A DNA stretch of 64,000 bases from Thalassospira indica (GCF_003403095.1 NZ_CP031555.1:1488001-1552000), one strand, 5' to 3'; counted from the first letter of the stretch, positions 26,242 through 35,699 are shown. Numbers and translations are program-made. Notes: generated from the letters alone by a model not told the origin.

Positions 26242-26859
26242 TCACGAAGCCGCCCGAAGACCGACTGAAGACGTTTCAAACGGCACAAAGCCCGGCAGTG
26301 CTTCAATACGTTTCAGCCAAGCAAGGACATGCGTGTAGGGATCAAGCGCGACATTGCCTTCGGGGGCGTTGGCGATATAGCTGTAAAGTGCGATGTCGGC
26401 GGCGGTCGGACGATCAAGCGTAATCCAGTCGCGGTTTGACAGGCGATCATCGATCAGTTTTAGCACGCCATGCGCACGGGCAATGACATCGTTTGCATCA
26501 AACTTGGCACTAAACAACGTCAACAGACGTGCTGCACACGGGCCGTAAGCAATTTCACCCGCTGCAACCGAAAGCCAGCGCTGAACCTGTGCCAGATCCG
26601 CTGCATCTTCGGGGAGCCAGTTGGTCGCACCGATCTTTTTGGCGGCATAGACCATGATTGCGATGGAATCCGCGATGACAAGGTCGCCATCTTCAAGCAC
26701 GGGAACCTGCCCAAACGGGTTCAGTTCAAGGAATTTCGGGGACTTGTGTTCACCATTGACCATGTCGACATGAACCAGTTCGTGATCAATGCCAAGCAGG
26801 CTAAGGAAAAGGTGCGCGCGATGGGCGTGTCCCGACAGCGCGAAATAATGCAATTTCAT
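26242..26859 (-). CDS. Glutathione S-transferase family protein
   Basis: A 205-residue GST. The thioredoxin-like N-terminal domain has the cis-proline turn QVPVLEDG (about 51-58) and the glutathione-binding Asp-Ser of VIADSIAIM (about 61-69). The helical C-terminal domain includes the N-capping motif region [12 protein letters not shown] (about 150-161). Its substrate is unknown. It is divergent from the LysR gene at 26991, with a LysR-type dyad between them, so it is probably regulated by that protein. Confidence 0.9.
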   Translation of the reverse strand: MKLHYFALSGHAHRAHLFLSLLGIDHELVHVDMVNGEHKSPKFLELNPFGQVPVLEDGDLVIADSIAIMVYAAKKIGATNWLPEDAADLAQVQRWLSVAAGEIAYGPCAARLLTLFSAKFDANDVIARAHGVLKLIDDRLSNRDWITLDRPTAADIALYSYIANAPEGNVALDPYTHVLAWLKRIEALPGFVPFETSSVGLRAAS

Positions 26860-26935
26860 GAAACATCCTCCGAGTTAGTGGTTCGCATGGGGCGAAAACA
26901 GAGGATATTGTGATTGTTTCTATTTAATGATGGAA

Positions 26936-26950
26936 TTCCGTTATTTGGAA
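26936..26950. promoter_or_regulatory. Candidate LysR operator (TTCC-N7-GGAA)
   Basis: TTCC (26936-26939) and GGAA (26947-26950) form a dyad that fits the T-N11-A rule of LysR boxes. It lies 41 bp before the LysR start and 77 bp before the divergent GST start. Confidence 0.5.
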
Positions 26951-26990
26951 ATTTAGTATTCCGATAAATGAAATAATTAAGGCGCGTAAG

Positions 26991-27902
26991 GTGGACCGTT
27001 TCGAAGCAATGAATGTGTTTGTGCATGTGGTCGAGGAGCGCAGCTTCGCCGCTGCTGCCCGCGCATTGCGTCAAAGTCCACCTGCGGTCACGCGCGCGGT
27101 CGCGTATCTGGAGGATGTAACAGGCGCACGCCTTCTGACGCGGACAACCCGGTCGGTCACGGTGACAGAGCCCGGTGCACGGTATTATGCAGACTGCAAA
27201 AGGTTGCTGGCCGACCTTAAAGAAGTCGAAGCCGCCGCCGGTGGGGCCTATGCCAAACCAAGCGGGATGTTGACCATCACCGCCCCGGTTCAGTTCGGAC
27301 AGATGCATGTCGCCCCGATTGTTGGCGCATATCTGGATGAATATCCCGACATGCACGCACGGCTGCTGCTGTTTGATCGCATCGTCAATATCGTCGAGGA
27401 AGGCATCGACCTTGCCGTGCGCATTGGTGATCTTGCCGACTCATCGTTAACTGCCATGCGGGTCGGAGAGGTCAGCCAGATCCTTTGCGCATCTCCGGAT
27501 TACATTGCGAGATTTGGAACGCCGCAAACACCCGCTGATCTTGGTGCCCATCGCCTCATTGCCACCACCGGATCGTCCGCGCGGCTTGATTGGCAATTCA
27601 GATCCCCGGATGGTGGGCGCAAGATCGGCTTTTCCCCGGATGCCAGATGGCAAACCAATTCGATTGAGGCCGCACGAAATGCCGCCCTTGATGGTTGGGG
27701 AATTGTGCGCATGCTGTCCTATCAGGCGGCCCCCTATCTTGCGGATGGGCGATTGGTGGCCGTGCTTGGCGATTATGATCCCGATCCGGTGCCAATCCAT
27801 CTGGTCCATCCCGAGGGCCGCCATGCCCCGGCAAAGGTCAGGGCGTTTATTGATCTGGCAGCGGACACCTTACGGAAAAATCCGTTATTTGATTTTGGCT
27901 AA
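26991..27902 (+). CDS. LysR family transcriptional regulator
   Basis: A 303-residue LysR regulator. The helix-turn-helix is near the N-terminus (FVHVVEERSFAAAARALRQS, then PPAVTRAVAYLEDVTG, about 10-46) and the effector domain at about 88-295. The start is a GTG, matching the usual MDRFEAMNVFVHV beginning of this subgroup. It is divergent from the GST gene, which is the likely target, and a T-N11-A dyad lies in the shared region. Confidence 0.92.
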   Translation: MDRFEAMNVFVHVVEERSFAAAARALRQSPPAVTRAVAYLEDVTGARLLTRTTRSVTVTEPGARYYADCKRLLADLKEVEAAAGGAYAKPSGMLTITAPVQFGQMHVAPIVGAYLDEYPDMHARLLLFDRIVNIVEEGIDLAVRIGDLADSSLTAMRVGEVSQILCASPDYIARFGTPQTPADLGAHRLIATTGSSARLDWQFRSPDGGRKIGFSPDARWQTNSIEAARNAALDGWGIVRMLSYQAAPYLADGRLVAVLGDYDPDPVPIHLVHPEGRHAPAKVRAFIDLAADTLRKNPLFDFG

Positions 27903-27962
27903 TTCAATCCTTGCGTGTGTTATGCTGCCGGTTCTTCAAGGTGATCGTGGGTAGCATCGCAG

Positions 27963-28730
27963 ATGATCGAATGGGTCCGCACCGTCGCAACCATGGGCGT
28001 TAACGCCATTTTACCACCGCGTTGCGGGGGCTGTGACGATGTGACCGATACCACCCATGCGGTCTGTGCCGCGTGTTGGGCGGGTTTAAGGTTTATCACG
28101 GCCCCGCTATGTGTCTGTTGCGGCTATCCGTTCGAGCTTGATGATAGCGCTAACATCGGCGGTGACCCTGATGAAAGCGGACAGATTTTGTGTGGTAATT
28201 GTCTGCAGAAGAAACCGGCCTTTGATCAGGCACGGGCGGCGCTGGTGTATGATGATCACAGCCGTGAATACCTGTTGCGGTTCAAGCATGCGGATCGCGG
28301 CGACCTGACGCCGCTTCTTGCGCGCTGGGTCTATCAGGCGGGCAGGGGGATCTGGGATCAGGCCGATCTGATCGTGCCGGTGCCGCTGCATCGAAGACGG
28401 CTTTTGAAACGGCGCTATAACCAGTCGGGCCTGTTGGCAGCAAAGCTTTCGCGCGTGACAGGCGTGCCTTGGGACGGACTGGTTTTGGCCCGTCAGCGCA
28501 ATACAAGAAGCCTTGGCGGGCTTGGGCCGTCTTCACGCAAACGCGAAGTTGGCGGGGCATTTGTTGTCGACGAAGCGCGCGCTCAGAAACGTAATCTTGC
28601 CGGCGCGCGGGTTGTTTTGGTTGACGATGTTCTGACCACCGGGGCGACGGCCAATGCCTGTGTTCGGGCGTTAAAGCAATCAGGCGTTATGCACGTATCT
28701 GTGATCACGGTTGCACGTGTCGTGCGATGA
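27963..28730 (+). CDS. comF: ComF family protein
   Basis: A 255-residue ComF protein. The N-terminus has four CxxC pairs of a double zinc ribbon (CGGC, CAAC, CVCC, CGNC within about 21-81), and the C-terminus a phosphoribosyltransferase domain with the PRPP loop VVLVDDVLTTGATANA (about 218-233). In competent bacteria ComF helps bring DNA through the membrane; in non-competent alphaproteobacteria the role is unclear. It precedes grxC, a common order in this class. Confidence 0.93.
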   Translation: MIEWVRTVATMGVNAILPPRCGGCDDVTDTTHAVCAACWAGLRFITAPLCVCCGYPFELDDSANIGGDPDESGQILCGNCLQKKPAFDQARAALVYDDHSREYLLRFKHADRGDLTPLLARWVYQAGRGIWDQADLIVPVPLHRRRLLKRRYNQSGLLAAKLSRVTGVPWDGLVLARQRNTRSLGGLGPSSRKREVGGAFVVDEARAQKRNLAGARVVLVDDVLTTGATANACVRALKQSGVMHVSVITVARVVR

Positions 28731-28855
28731 CGCGCTGCAAGATTTCTGTTATATAGCCGTCATCTGACTGAAATTCCGCACCGTATCAGACGCAGTGGAC
28801 CCGATAATCCGGGGCATTCGCGATGATCGGTTGCCAAAGAAAGGATGACTGCCTC

Positions 28856-29113
28856 ATGGCAAAAGTTGAAGTCTATGCCACCGAATGGTGCCCGTATTGC
28901 AAGCGTGCGCGTAAGCTGCTTGAGGAAAAGGGTGCCAAATACCAGCTGATCGATGTGATGATGGAACCGCGTCGCAAAAAGGAAATGATGGACCGTGCCA
29001 ATGGCCGTCATACCGTGCCGCAGATTTTCATCAATGACGAACATATTGGCGGCTGTGACGAGCTGATGGCGCTGGAAGCTGCTGACAAGCTCGAAGCCAC
29101 ACTGTCTGCCTGA
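28856..29113 (+). CDS. grxC: Glutaredoxin 3
   Basis: An 85-residue dithiol glutaredoxin with active site C12-P-Y-C15, the TVP cis-proline loop (HTVPQIF) and the glutathione-binding GGCDEL. It reduces protein disulfides with glutathione. The ATG at 28856 has AAAGGA about 10 bases upstream. It follows comF; in relatives a nitrilase and DUF1178 come next, but here a foreign-looking two-gene unit separates them. Confidence 0.95.
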   Translation: MAKVEVYATEWCPYCKRARKLLEEKGAKYQLIDVMMEPRRKKEMMDRANGRHTVPQIFINDEHIGGCDELMALEAADKLEATLSA

Positions 29114-29148
29114 TCGGCAATTGGCTGATTAACGGCAATAGTCATACA

Positions 29149-29178
29149 AAACCCCGGCCAGTTTGGCCGGGGTTTTTA
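29149..29178. terminator. Terminator between grxC and the convergent oxidoreductase gene
   Basis: An 11-bp stem (AAACCCCGGCC with GGCCGGGGTTT) around AGTTT, with TTTTTATTTG following on the plus strand. It lies between two converging genes and may serve both. Confidence 0.85.
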
Positions 29179-29198
29179 TTTGTCTGATGATTGTGATG

Positions 29199-30536
29199 TT
29201 AGCCGAAGGTGGTTTCCATTTCCTTGCGGAAGGCAATTGCCGGGTCCTTGGCATCAAATTCGACATCGTCCCAGGTCAGGGTTTGATCCATGGCAACAGG
29301 TCGTTTGATTTTCAAATGGTGCGCAAGCCCGATCGGAAGCGCATTGCGTGACTTTGACGTCAGGGCAGGCATCAGTTTGCCGTAAACCGTATATCCGCCT
29401 TCACCATCAAGCATCTCACCGGGTTTAAGATCGCGTTTGGCGGTGGCAACCGCATCGCCCGACCAGGCGCGTGAGGTGCCGGTGGCTTCGCCGCGCAGGG
29501 CGGCTGAGGCCACCGAAATGCCAAGTTCCAACCCGATCAGGTGATAGGGCTTGTACATGGTCGAATATTGCCCGCTTGGATCGGTCAGAAGGCCATATTC
29601 GTTAAAGCACCGCGCGACATAATCGCTGGGGGCCTCAAAGGTCACATAAACGCCCCAGCGCAGATCGCGAAACACCGGGCGGGTGTCGCGTTCAAGGCTT
29701 GAAACCACTTCGACCGTGCCTTTGCGATCCAATATGCCGCCACTTTCACGCGGGCAAAGCAGGCGGGGCAAATCATCCACTCCGCAGGCCGGAAACTGCA
29801 ATCCGCAATCCTGCGGCACAAGATCACAGGCATTGGACACGGCCGCCATTTCAATGGCGGATTTGGTGCCATCCAGGAAGCTGTTGAAAATTTGCGGGTT
29901 CATGCCGCCCGCCTGTGCCTGTTCGGGTGTCAGGCCATAGTGATGCCAGACATCATCGGGCGTGACGTGGTGATAGATCGGAAGATATTTGGTGCCCTTG
30001 CCAGCACACGTTACCGGCAGGCCAATCGCGCGAGCCCAATCGACCATTTCCGAAATCAACGCCGGTTGATCGCCATAAGCCATGGAATAAACAAGACCTG
30101 CGGCCTCGGCCCGTTTGGCAAGAAGTGGCCCGGCAAGTACATCGGCCTCGACATTGACCATGACGATATGACGGCCATGTTCGATGGCCTTGAGCGCAAA
30201 GCGTATACCGGCCGCAGGGCTTCCGGTGGCATCAATGATGACTTCAAGCCCGTCGGCGGCAATCAGGGCATCTGCATCCTCGGTCAGCCATGTGGTGCCG
30301 TCGCGATAGGCCGATGCAGCGTCCTTTGCGGTGAACTGGTCATCAGACCATCCGACACGGCGCAGGGCGGCCTTGGTACGATCAATGCTAAGATCGGCAA
30401 TACCCAGAACGTGATAACCCGGATGATGGCCGGCCTGACTTAAAAACATCGATCCGAACTTGCCAGCACCGATAATGCCAACCCGGACGGGATTACCTTC
30501 ATCGGCCCGTTTGCGCAGTTTTGTATCAAGGTTCAT
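29199..30536 (-). CDS. NAD(P)-dependent oxidoreductase with C-terminal SAF domain (predicted homoserine dehydrogenase-like)
   Basis: A 445-residue protein of the COG4091 type. A Rossmann motif VGIIGAGKFGSMF (about 18-30) opens a Gfo/Idh/MocA-like or homoserine-dehydrogenase-like NAD(P) domain, and GEMLDGEGGYTVYGKL (about 373-388) lies in a C-terminal SAF domain. Relatives occur in sugar-acid and sugar-alcohol catabolism, but the substrate cannot be stated. A GGAGG ribosome site precedes the ATG. It lies downstream of the GntR gene on the same strand, 152 bp apart, forming a likely regulator-enzyme module. Confidence 0.82.
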   Translation of the reverse strand: MNLDTKLRKRADEGNPVRVGIIGAGKFGSMFLSQAGHHPGYHVLGIADLSIDRTKAALRRVGWSDDQFTAKDAASAYRDGTTWLTEDADALIAADGLEVIIDATGSPAAGIRFALKAIEHGRHIVMVNVEADVLAGPLLAKRAEAAGLVYSMAYGDQPALISEMVDWARAIGLPVTCAGKGTKYLPIYHHVTPDDVWHHYGLTPEQAQAGGMNPQIFNSFLDGTKSAIEMAAVSNACDLVPQDCGLQFPACGVDDLPRLLCPRESGGILDRKGTVEVVSSLERDTRPVFRDLRWGVYVTFEAPSDYVARCFNEYGLLTDPSGQYSTMYKPYHLIGLELGISVASAALRGEATGTSRAWSGDAVATAKRDLKPGEMLDGEGGYTVYGKLMPALTSKSRNALPIGLAHHLKIKRPVAMDQTLTWDDVEFDAKDPAIAFRKEMETTFG

Positions 30537-30688
30537 TGGCGTTCCTCCCAGACAGGAAACTTGTCGTTCTTATATGGTTCTGCCTTTGGCGACGCGGGCG
30601 GGTCATTGGCAGATTTTTTGAAGTCGATGGGGATTGGTGGTGCGAAGGGCTCGGAAAAGGCGGGCTGTTGGTGGCAGCGAGGGGAAGG

Positions 30689-31348
30689 TCAGCTTGGCTT
30701 TTCCATTCGGGAAATCAGGCGATCACGTGCATTGCGGCCATGATCGCGCGCCAGTTTTTCGGCAAGAGGACCATCGCCGACACAGATTGCATCGGCGATG
30801 GCCTGATGTTCCGTCCAGATCGGATCACGGGGGTACCCGATCTGCAGGTAGGCATGCATCACGCGTCTGATCTGAAGCCAGACTGCGGCTGATGCTTCGG
30901 GCAACAGGGGGTTACCCGACAAACGGTAGATCGTTTGATGGAATGCGACGTCGGCTGCAACAAGGTTTGCGGTGTCGCCGCTGCCCAGAGCGTGGTGTCC
31001 CTGTATAATGGCAGCCCGCAAAGCCGATTCCCGATCCGGTGCCTTGGTCTCAGCAGCAAGACGAGCTGCAAGCCCGTCAAATGCTTCTCTCAGGTCATAA
31101 ACGTGACGGACAAGGTCGCTGTCGACAGGCGCAACGCGATATCCGCGCCGTCCCATCGGTTCGACCAGTCTGTCACGACGCAGCAACCCCAGAGCTTGCA
31201 ACACTGGTTGCCGCGAGACATTGAGTTCCTCGGCAATAGCTTCCTGACGCAAAGGTGTCCCGGGAGGGAGAGCACCGGAACACAAGGCATCAACCAGGCG
31301 GTCATGCACTTCGTCAGTCAGACTTTTTCGGCCGGAAAGAGGTTCCAT
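30689..31348 (-). CDS. GntR family regulator with FCD domain
   Basis: A 219-residue FadR-subfamily GntR protein. The winged helix covers about 8-72 (LTDEVHDRLVDALCSGALPP, then EAIAEELNVSRQPVLQALGLL). The FCD ligand domain follows (about 82-205) with metal-binding-type residues in DVAFHQTIYR and TEHQAIADAI. FCD regulators usually sense organic acids. It likely controls itself and the downstream SAF oxidoreductase; a TGTATACA palindrome lies 30 bp upstream of its start. Confidence 0.9.
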   Translation of the reverse strand: MEPLSGRKSLTDEVHDRLVDALCSGALPPGTPLRQEAIAEELNVSRQPVLQALGLLRRDRLVEPMGRRGYRVAPVDSDLVRHVYDLREAFDGLAARLAAETKAPDRESALRAAIIQGHHALGSGDTANLVAADVAFHQTIYRLSGNPLLPEASAAVWLQIRRVMHAYLQIGYPRDPIWTEHQAIADAICVGDGPLAEKLARDHGRNARDRLISRMEKPS

Positions 31349-31377
31349 CTTCGATCCTCGTTAGGTGTACGGAATAC

Positions 31378-31385
31378 TGTATACA
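31378..31385. promoter_or_regulatory. Candidate GntR/FCD operator TGTATACA
   Basis: A perfect 8-bp palindrome whose flanks extend the symmetry to ten of twelve positions (ACTGTATACACT). It sits 30 bp upstream of the GntR gene. FCD-type regulators often bind such TGTATACA cores. Confidence 0.5.
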
Positions 31386-31565
31386 CTAATTTTAACTTTG
31401 AAAAGTCTGAATCCTGACCGCGTGTCATTTCGACCGAAGCCATAGAAAAACCAGCCTGTTCGGACAAGGCCGTAACGTGCGCTATGTCAATTGTCTATTG
31501 CCCGAGCGGTTCCGCCACCGCATCATGAAACGGGATAACGATAAAGATAAAAAGGAGATTGCGTC

Positions 31566-32390
31566 ATGACCCGTTTCATTGCGGCTTGTGTGCAAGTCAA
31601 TTCACGCGATGTGATGTCTGATAACCTTGCGCGGGCGGCAACCTATGCCCGTGATGCCCATGCGGCGGGGGCCAGATTGATCGCCTTTCCTGAAAACGTG
31701 TCGATGATGTCGTTTGGTGGCGAAAATGGCCGTGCCGCTGCCTTTCCCGAGGATGAGCATCCCGGTCTGGTTTTCTTTTGCGACCTGGCAGAAGAACTGA
31801 AATCCACCCTGATTGTCGGATCGCTGCATGTCAAAGTGCCGGATGAGGACCGCGTTGCGAACCGGTGTTTTGTGATTGGTCCGGATGGCAAGGTCATCAC
31901 ATCCTATGACAAGATCCATATGTTTGACGTCGATCTGGCCAATGGCGAAAGTTACCGCGAAAGCAAAACATTCCGTCCCGGCAATGCGGCCCGACTGGCC
32001 GAAACCGAGTTTGGCAAGGTCGGGATATCGATCTGTTATGACGTGCGGTTCCCGCATCTGTTTCGCGATTACGCCAAGGCGGGCGCAAAGATCCTGAGCA
32101 TCCCGGCGGCCTTTACCCGCACCACCGGACAGGCGCACTGGCATACCCTTTTGAAGGCGCGTGCGATTGAAAACGGCTGCTTTGTGATTGCGGCGGCCCA
32201 GTGCGGTGATCATCCAGGCGACCGCCAGACGTTTGGTCATTCCCTGATCATTGATCCGTGGGGACAGGTTTTGGCCGATGGTGGCACCGATCCGGGTTTC
32301 ATCACCGCCGAGATTGATCTGACGCGCGTTGATGAAATTCGCCGGATGGTGCCATCACTTGGCAATGATCGGGAATATAAGCCGTGTTAG
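31566..32390 (+). CDS. Carbon-nitrogen hydrolase (Nit1/Nit2-like omega-amidase family)
   Basis: A 274-residue nitrilase-superfamily enzyme with the complete catalytic triad: Glu43 (FPEN), Lys116 (YDKIHMFD) and Cys157 (ICYDVRFP). Relatives are omega-amidases or deaminated-glutathione amidases; this fits its usual place beside grxC and DUF1178 in alphaproteobacteria. AAGGAG lies 7 bases before the ATG. Here it is separated from grxC by a GntR/oxidoreductase insertion, and from DUF1178 by four further genes. Confidence 0.93.
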   Translation: MTRFIAACVQVNSRDVMSDNLARAATYARDAHAAGARLIAFPENVSMMSFGGENGRAAAFPEDEHPGLVFFCDLAEELKSTLIVGSLHVKVPDEDRVANRCFVIGPDGKVITSYDKIHMFDVDLANGESYRESKTFRPGNAARLAETEFGKVGISICYDVRFPHLFRDYAKAGAKILSIPAAFTRTTGQAHWHTLLKARAIENGCFVIAAAQCGDHPGDRQTFGHSLIIDPWGQVLADGGTDPGFITAEIDLTRVDEIRRMVPSLGNDREYKPC

Positions 32391-32410
32391 CCGGGTCTTG
32401 ATCGAAGTGG

Positions 32411-32794
32411 TCAGGCGTAACTGACCACTTCGAATTCGATGTTGTTTTCATCACGGAAATAGAACCGGCGACCGGGTTCGTAATCGGCATGGTTGAAGGT
32501 CTCGATACCGTCGGCCTTGATCTTTGCCTCGGTCGCATCAAGGTCATCGACGACAATCCCGATATGGTTCAATCCGCCGATGGTGGCATAGGAGTTATCC
32601 TGGCCGTCCTTCGGCGTGCCAAGGGCATAGATCGCGACATAACTTGTGTCATTACCAACATGATAGGACAGCCCGCCATGGATGGCCTCCCCATGCCAGC
32701 GGGTGTGCCAGCCAAACCAGTTATCCAGGTTCTGGGCGGTTTTCGCCGGATCGGCGACCGTAAAATTCACGTGTTCGAGAAATGCAGCAGTCAT
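32411..32794 (-). CDS. VOC family protein
   Basis: A 127-residue single-module vicinal-oxygen-chelate protein: LEHVNFTVADPAKTAQNLDN at the N-terminus, GGLNHIGIVVDDLDATEAKI (about 73-92) and RFYFRDENNIEFEVVSYA at the C-terminus. The two His in the first and second motifs and the C-terminal Glu could bind a metal. Function is unknown. It is convergent with the nitrilase gene, with a 20-bp gap. Confidence 0.87.
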   Translation of the reverse strand: MTAAFLEHVNFTVADPAKTAQNLDNWFGWHTRWHGEAIHGGLSYHVGNDTSYVAIYALGTPKDGQDNSYATIGGLNHIGIVVDDLDATEAKIKADGIETFNHADYEPGRRFYFRDENNIEFEVVSYA

Positions 32795-33018
32795 GGCTTA
32801 TCGTTTTTTGGGATGTCTGTTTTCCGATTTCCCTTCTTGGTAATTCCTCAACTATAGTTGAGGTCAAGGGGTAATTCTCTTTGATTGATATAGGAAGCGC
32901 TGAGCGGTTTTTCACAGGCTCACGCGATCTCACGAAACAGTGTCGCAACGTCATTTCGCTTTGAAGCCCTTCCCGGGCAAACTCGGTTCATCAGGGATTT
33001 TCAAACGGAGGAACAGGG

Positions 33019-33561
33019 ATGATGTTCAAAAAGTTTTTGATCGGTACGGCATTTGTTTTTGGCCTGTCTGGTGCCGCCTTTGCGGGCGAGCAATATGTCG
33101 ATGAAACCGGCTTTGCGATCAGCGGCTATGACGCGGTGGCCTATTTCAACTTGCCGCAAAAGGATGTCGGCATGATGCAGCCCCATGCCGTTCCGGGCCG
33201 GGCCGACATTACGGCTGAGTATAATGGTGCAACCTGGGCATTTGCGTCCGAGGAAAACCGCGAGATGTTTCTGGCTGATCCGGCGAAATACGCCCCGGCA
33301 TTTGATGGGCATTGCGCATATGGGGTTGTAAAGGGCGGCAAAGTGCCAGCCAACCCGAACCTGTGGCGGATTGTCGACGGGAAACTTTATTTGAATATCA
33401 CGCCGGCCGTGGTTGGTTTCTGGAACGAGGATATTTCAGGCAATATCAGTGCCGCCAAAGGCAACTGGACCGACCTTGAAAGCAAGTCCGCGTCGGACAA
33501 AAGCTGGATGGCGATTTCAGATAATGACGGCACCTATGATATGGCCGCACCGATCAAGTAA
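33019..33561 (+). CDS. Secreted YHS domain protein
   Basis: A 180-residue protein with a Sec signal peptide (LIGTAFVFGLSGAAFAG, cleavage near AFA-G). The mature part begins FAISGYDAVAYFN, the usual opening of YHS proteins, and continues with AEYNGATWAFASEENREMF and HCAYGVVKGGKVPANP, in which the His-Cys pair could bind a metal. YHS domains occur in metal-handling proteins; a periplasmic copper- or metal-linked role is possible but unproven. A GGAGG ribosome site is present and a strong terminator follows, so it is a single-gene unit. Confidence 0.87.
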   Translation: MMFKKFLIGTAFVFGLSGAAFAGEQYVDETGFAISGYDAVAYFNLPQKDVGMMQPHAVPGRADITAEYNGATWAFASEENREMFLADPAKYAPAFDGHCAYGVVKGGKVPANPNLWRIVDGKLYLNITPAVVGFWNEDISGNISAAKGNWTDLESKSASDKSWMAISDNDGTYDMAAPIK

Positions 33562-33584
33562 TATTGGGGGCGCGCTGACAAACA

Positions 33585-33616
33585 AAAACGCACCGGCCAG
33601 TTTGCCGGTGCGTTTT
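33585..33616. terminator. Terminator between the YHS gene and phoX
   Basis: A perfect 13-bp stem (33585-33597 with 33604-33616) around a 6-base loop, ending in TTTT on the plus strand and TTTTTG on the minus strand. It lies between two converging genes and can serve both. Confidence 0.85.
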
Positions 33617-33642
33617 GCATTTCAGGACAGTGAAGCAGGGGA

Positions 33643-35556
33643 TTAGCCCGCGATTTCACCACCGTCATTTTTGGTCACGGCCACAACCGACGGACGCGGC
33701 GGCATTGCTGCCTGGAAGTCCGGCCAGCGGGTGCTTGGCGCGTCATAGGACGAACCGTCTGCCGGGTGTTGAACGGCAAGGAAAAGCGCCTTTCCATCCG
33801 GGGTGAATTCCGGACCACACATTTCCGCACCAACCGGGCAAGCAAAGAAGAATTTGGTCAGCGCACGGCCCGGGCCATCAACATCGGTGGCATGCATGCC
33901 ATCAGGAATGTCGGACTTCGGTGCGCCGTCGGTGGAAATCCACAGGCGACCACGATGGTCGATTGCCATGTTATCCGGGCAGGAAACCCAGGATTCTGCT
34001 GCCGGATGGTAAACCGCCTTGTCATCGGCAACCGCCGGGTTGCCAGCCGCAATCATGATGTCCCAGGTAAAGCGCGAAGCGGTGTGATCGGCATCCTTGC
34101 CGCGACCACCCGGAGGGGTGAGTTCCAGCACGTGACCATGCGGGTTGGCCGCACGCGGGTTTGCTGCGTTGCCTTCCTTGCGCTTGGAGTTGTTGGTCAG
34201 CATGACATAGACCTTACCGTTGACCGGGTTCGGTTCGACGTCTTCCGGGCGGTCCATCTGGGTTGCGCCCAGAAGGTCGGCCGCACGACGGGCTTCGATC
34301 AGAACATCAGCCTGGCTGTGGAAGTCATTTTCAGCGGTCAGCGGGCCTTCGCCAAAGATCAGCGGCATCCAGTCAAGGCTGCCATCTTCGTGGAACTGGG
34401 CGACAAAGAGTGTGCCGTTTTCCAGAAGGTCCATGTTCGCGGCGCGATCATTCGGATTGTATTTGTTTGCCGCAATGAATTTGTAGAGATAGTCAAAGCG
34501 CTGATCATCACCGGAATAGGCAACAACGGAGTTGTCCTTGTTGATGATGACGGTGGCACCTTCGTGCTTGAAACGGCCAAGGGCGGTGCGCTTTTTCGGC
34601 ATCGAGGTCGGATCGTACGGGTCGATTTCAACCATCCAGCCAAATTTGTTCGGCTCGTTCGGGTCTTTTTCAACATTGAAGCGGTCGAAATATTTAACCC
34701 ACGAGTACCAGCTGTCCTGGCTGATGCCCAGACGCTTGTAGTTGCGTTCTTCGCTGGTTTTGGCGATGTCGCCACCAAAGTACCCGTTGAAGTTTTCTTC
34801 GGCGATCAGAACCGTACCCCACGGGGTTTTGCCACCCGCACAGTTGTTCAGCGTCCCGATAACACGGGTGCCGGTCGGATCGGTGTTGGTCTTAAGACGG
34901 TCATGACCAGCAGCCGGGCCGGTAATCTGCATTTCGGTGTCGATCGGGGAGATGCGGCGCGCATAATCGGACCCGTCAACAACCTGCCATTTGCCACCGG
35001 TTTTCTTGACTTCGATGACTGAATGACCGTGGGCCGCGATTTCATGCAGTGCCTGTTCTTCGGATGCATCCATCGCGTCCTTGAGGCCCGACCACATCAA
35101 TTCGGCATTGGTGTATTCGTGGCTGACGCACAGCAGACCATGGTCGGAATTCTGCGAACCAACCGGAAGCGGCATATAGCCGACATAGTCGCAGTTATAA
35201 CCGAACTGCTTGTTCTGCGCGTTGGCATCGACCTGACCCGGAACGAATGCCGGTGCGTCGGCAACAACCTTGTCGCCCCAACGGATCAGCACACTTGCGT
35301 CATAACCATCAGCAACAGCATGGGTTTCGGTGATTTTCTGCGGGATGGACTTGAAGGTCAGGGTGGATGGCGACTGCGCCTTGGCAACGCCTTTGGTCGC
35401 AATGCCTGCGCCCACAACAGCCGACGTCGCCATCAGGCCTTTGAAAAAGCCGCGGCGGGAAAAGCGTGCATTGATCAGATCGTCGATGCACGGATTGTTG
35501 GTCGGGTTGGACGGGATATCGTCACTATCTTCGATGATTTCGTATTTATCGTTCAT
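33643..35556 (-). CDS. phoX: PhoX family alkaline phosphatase-like protein, Tat-exported
   Basis: A 637-residue DUF839/PhoX protein. A twin-arginine signal (SRRGFFKG, about 33-40) is followed by a hydrophobic stretch and AKAQ. The family's catalytic segments are visible: LLCVSHEYTN (about 142-151), LIAEENFNGYF (about 250-260) and MDRPEDVEPNP (about 433-443). PhoX is a calcium- and iron-dependent phosphatase that frees phosphate in the periplasm. I see no convincing Pho box in its promoter region. It is a single-gene unit. Confidence 0.9.
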   Translation of the reverse strand: MNDKYEIIEDSDDIPSNPTNNPCIDDLINARFSRRGFFKGLMATSAVVGAGIATKGVAKAQSPSTLTFKSIPQKITETHAVADGYDASVLIRWGDKVVADAPAFVPGQVDANAQNKQFGYNCDYVGYMPLPVGSQNSDHGLLCVSHEYTNAELMWSGLKDAMDASEEQALHEIAAHGHSVIEVKKTGGKWQVVDGSDYARRISPIDTEMQITGPAAGHDRLKTNTDPTGTRVIGTLNNCAGGKTPWGTVLIAEENFNGYFGGDIAKTSEERNYKRLGISQDSWYSWVKYFDRFNVEKDPNEPNKFGWMVEIDPYDPTSMPKKRTALGRFKHEGATVIINKDNSVVAYSGDDQRFDYLYKFIAANKYNPNDRAANMDLLENGTLFVAQFHEDGSLDWMPLIFGEGPLTAENDFHSQADVLIEARRAADLLGATQMDRPEDVEPNPVNGKVYVMLTNNSKRKEGNAANPRAANPHGHVLELTPPGGRGKDADHTASRFTWDIMIAAGNPAVADDKAVYHPAAESWVSCPDNMAIDHRGRLWISTDGAPKSDIPDGMHATDVDGPGRALTKFFFACPVGAEMCGPEFTPDGKALFLAVQHPADGSSYDAPSTRWPDFQAAMPPRPSVVAVTKNDGGEIAG

Positions 35557-35699
35557 GGCTTTTCTCTCTTAACGCCTATGCCTGAAACAGCAGCAGGGAA
35601 GATGCCAGAAACGACACATTTTAATTGTGAAAGTTGTGTTTCTTTTTGCAAAAACAGTATGTTACGGATTTGTTTCAATCATGCATGCCGTTCAGCGGA

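Noticed and set aside
33766..35022. Long plus-strand open frame opposite phoX
   Set aside because: Shadow of phoX; the minus-strand frame carries a Tat signal and PhoX motifs.
35557..35640. Pho box upstream of phoX
   Set aside because: CTTTCAC occurs on the minus strand, but there is no second repeat at the required spacing.
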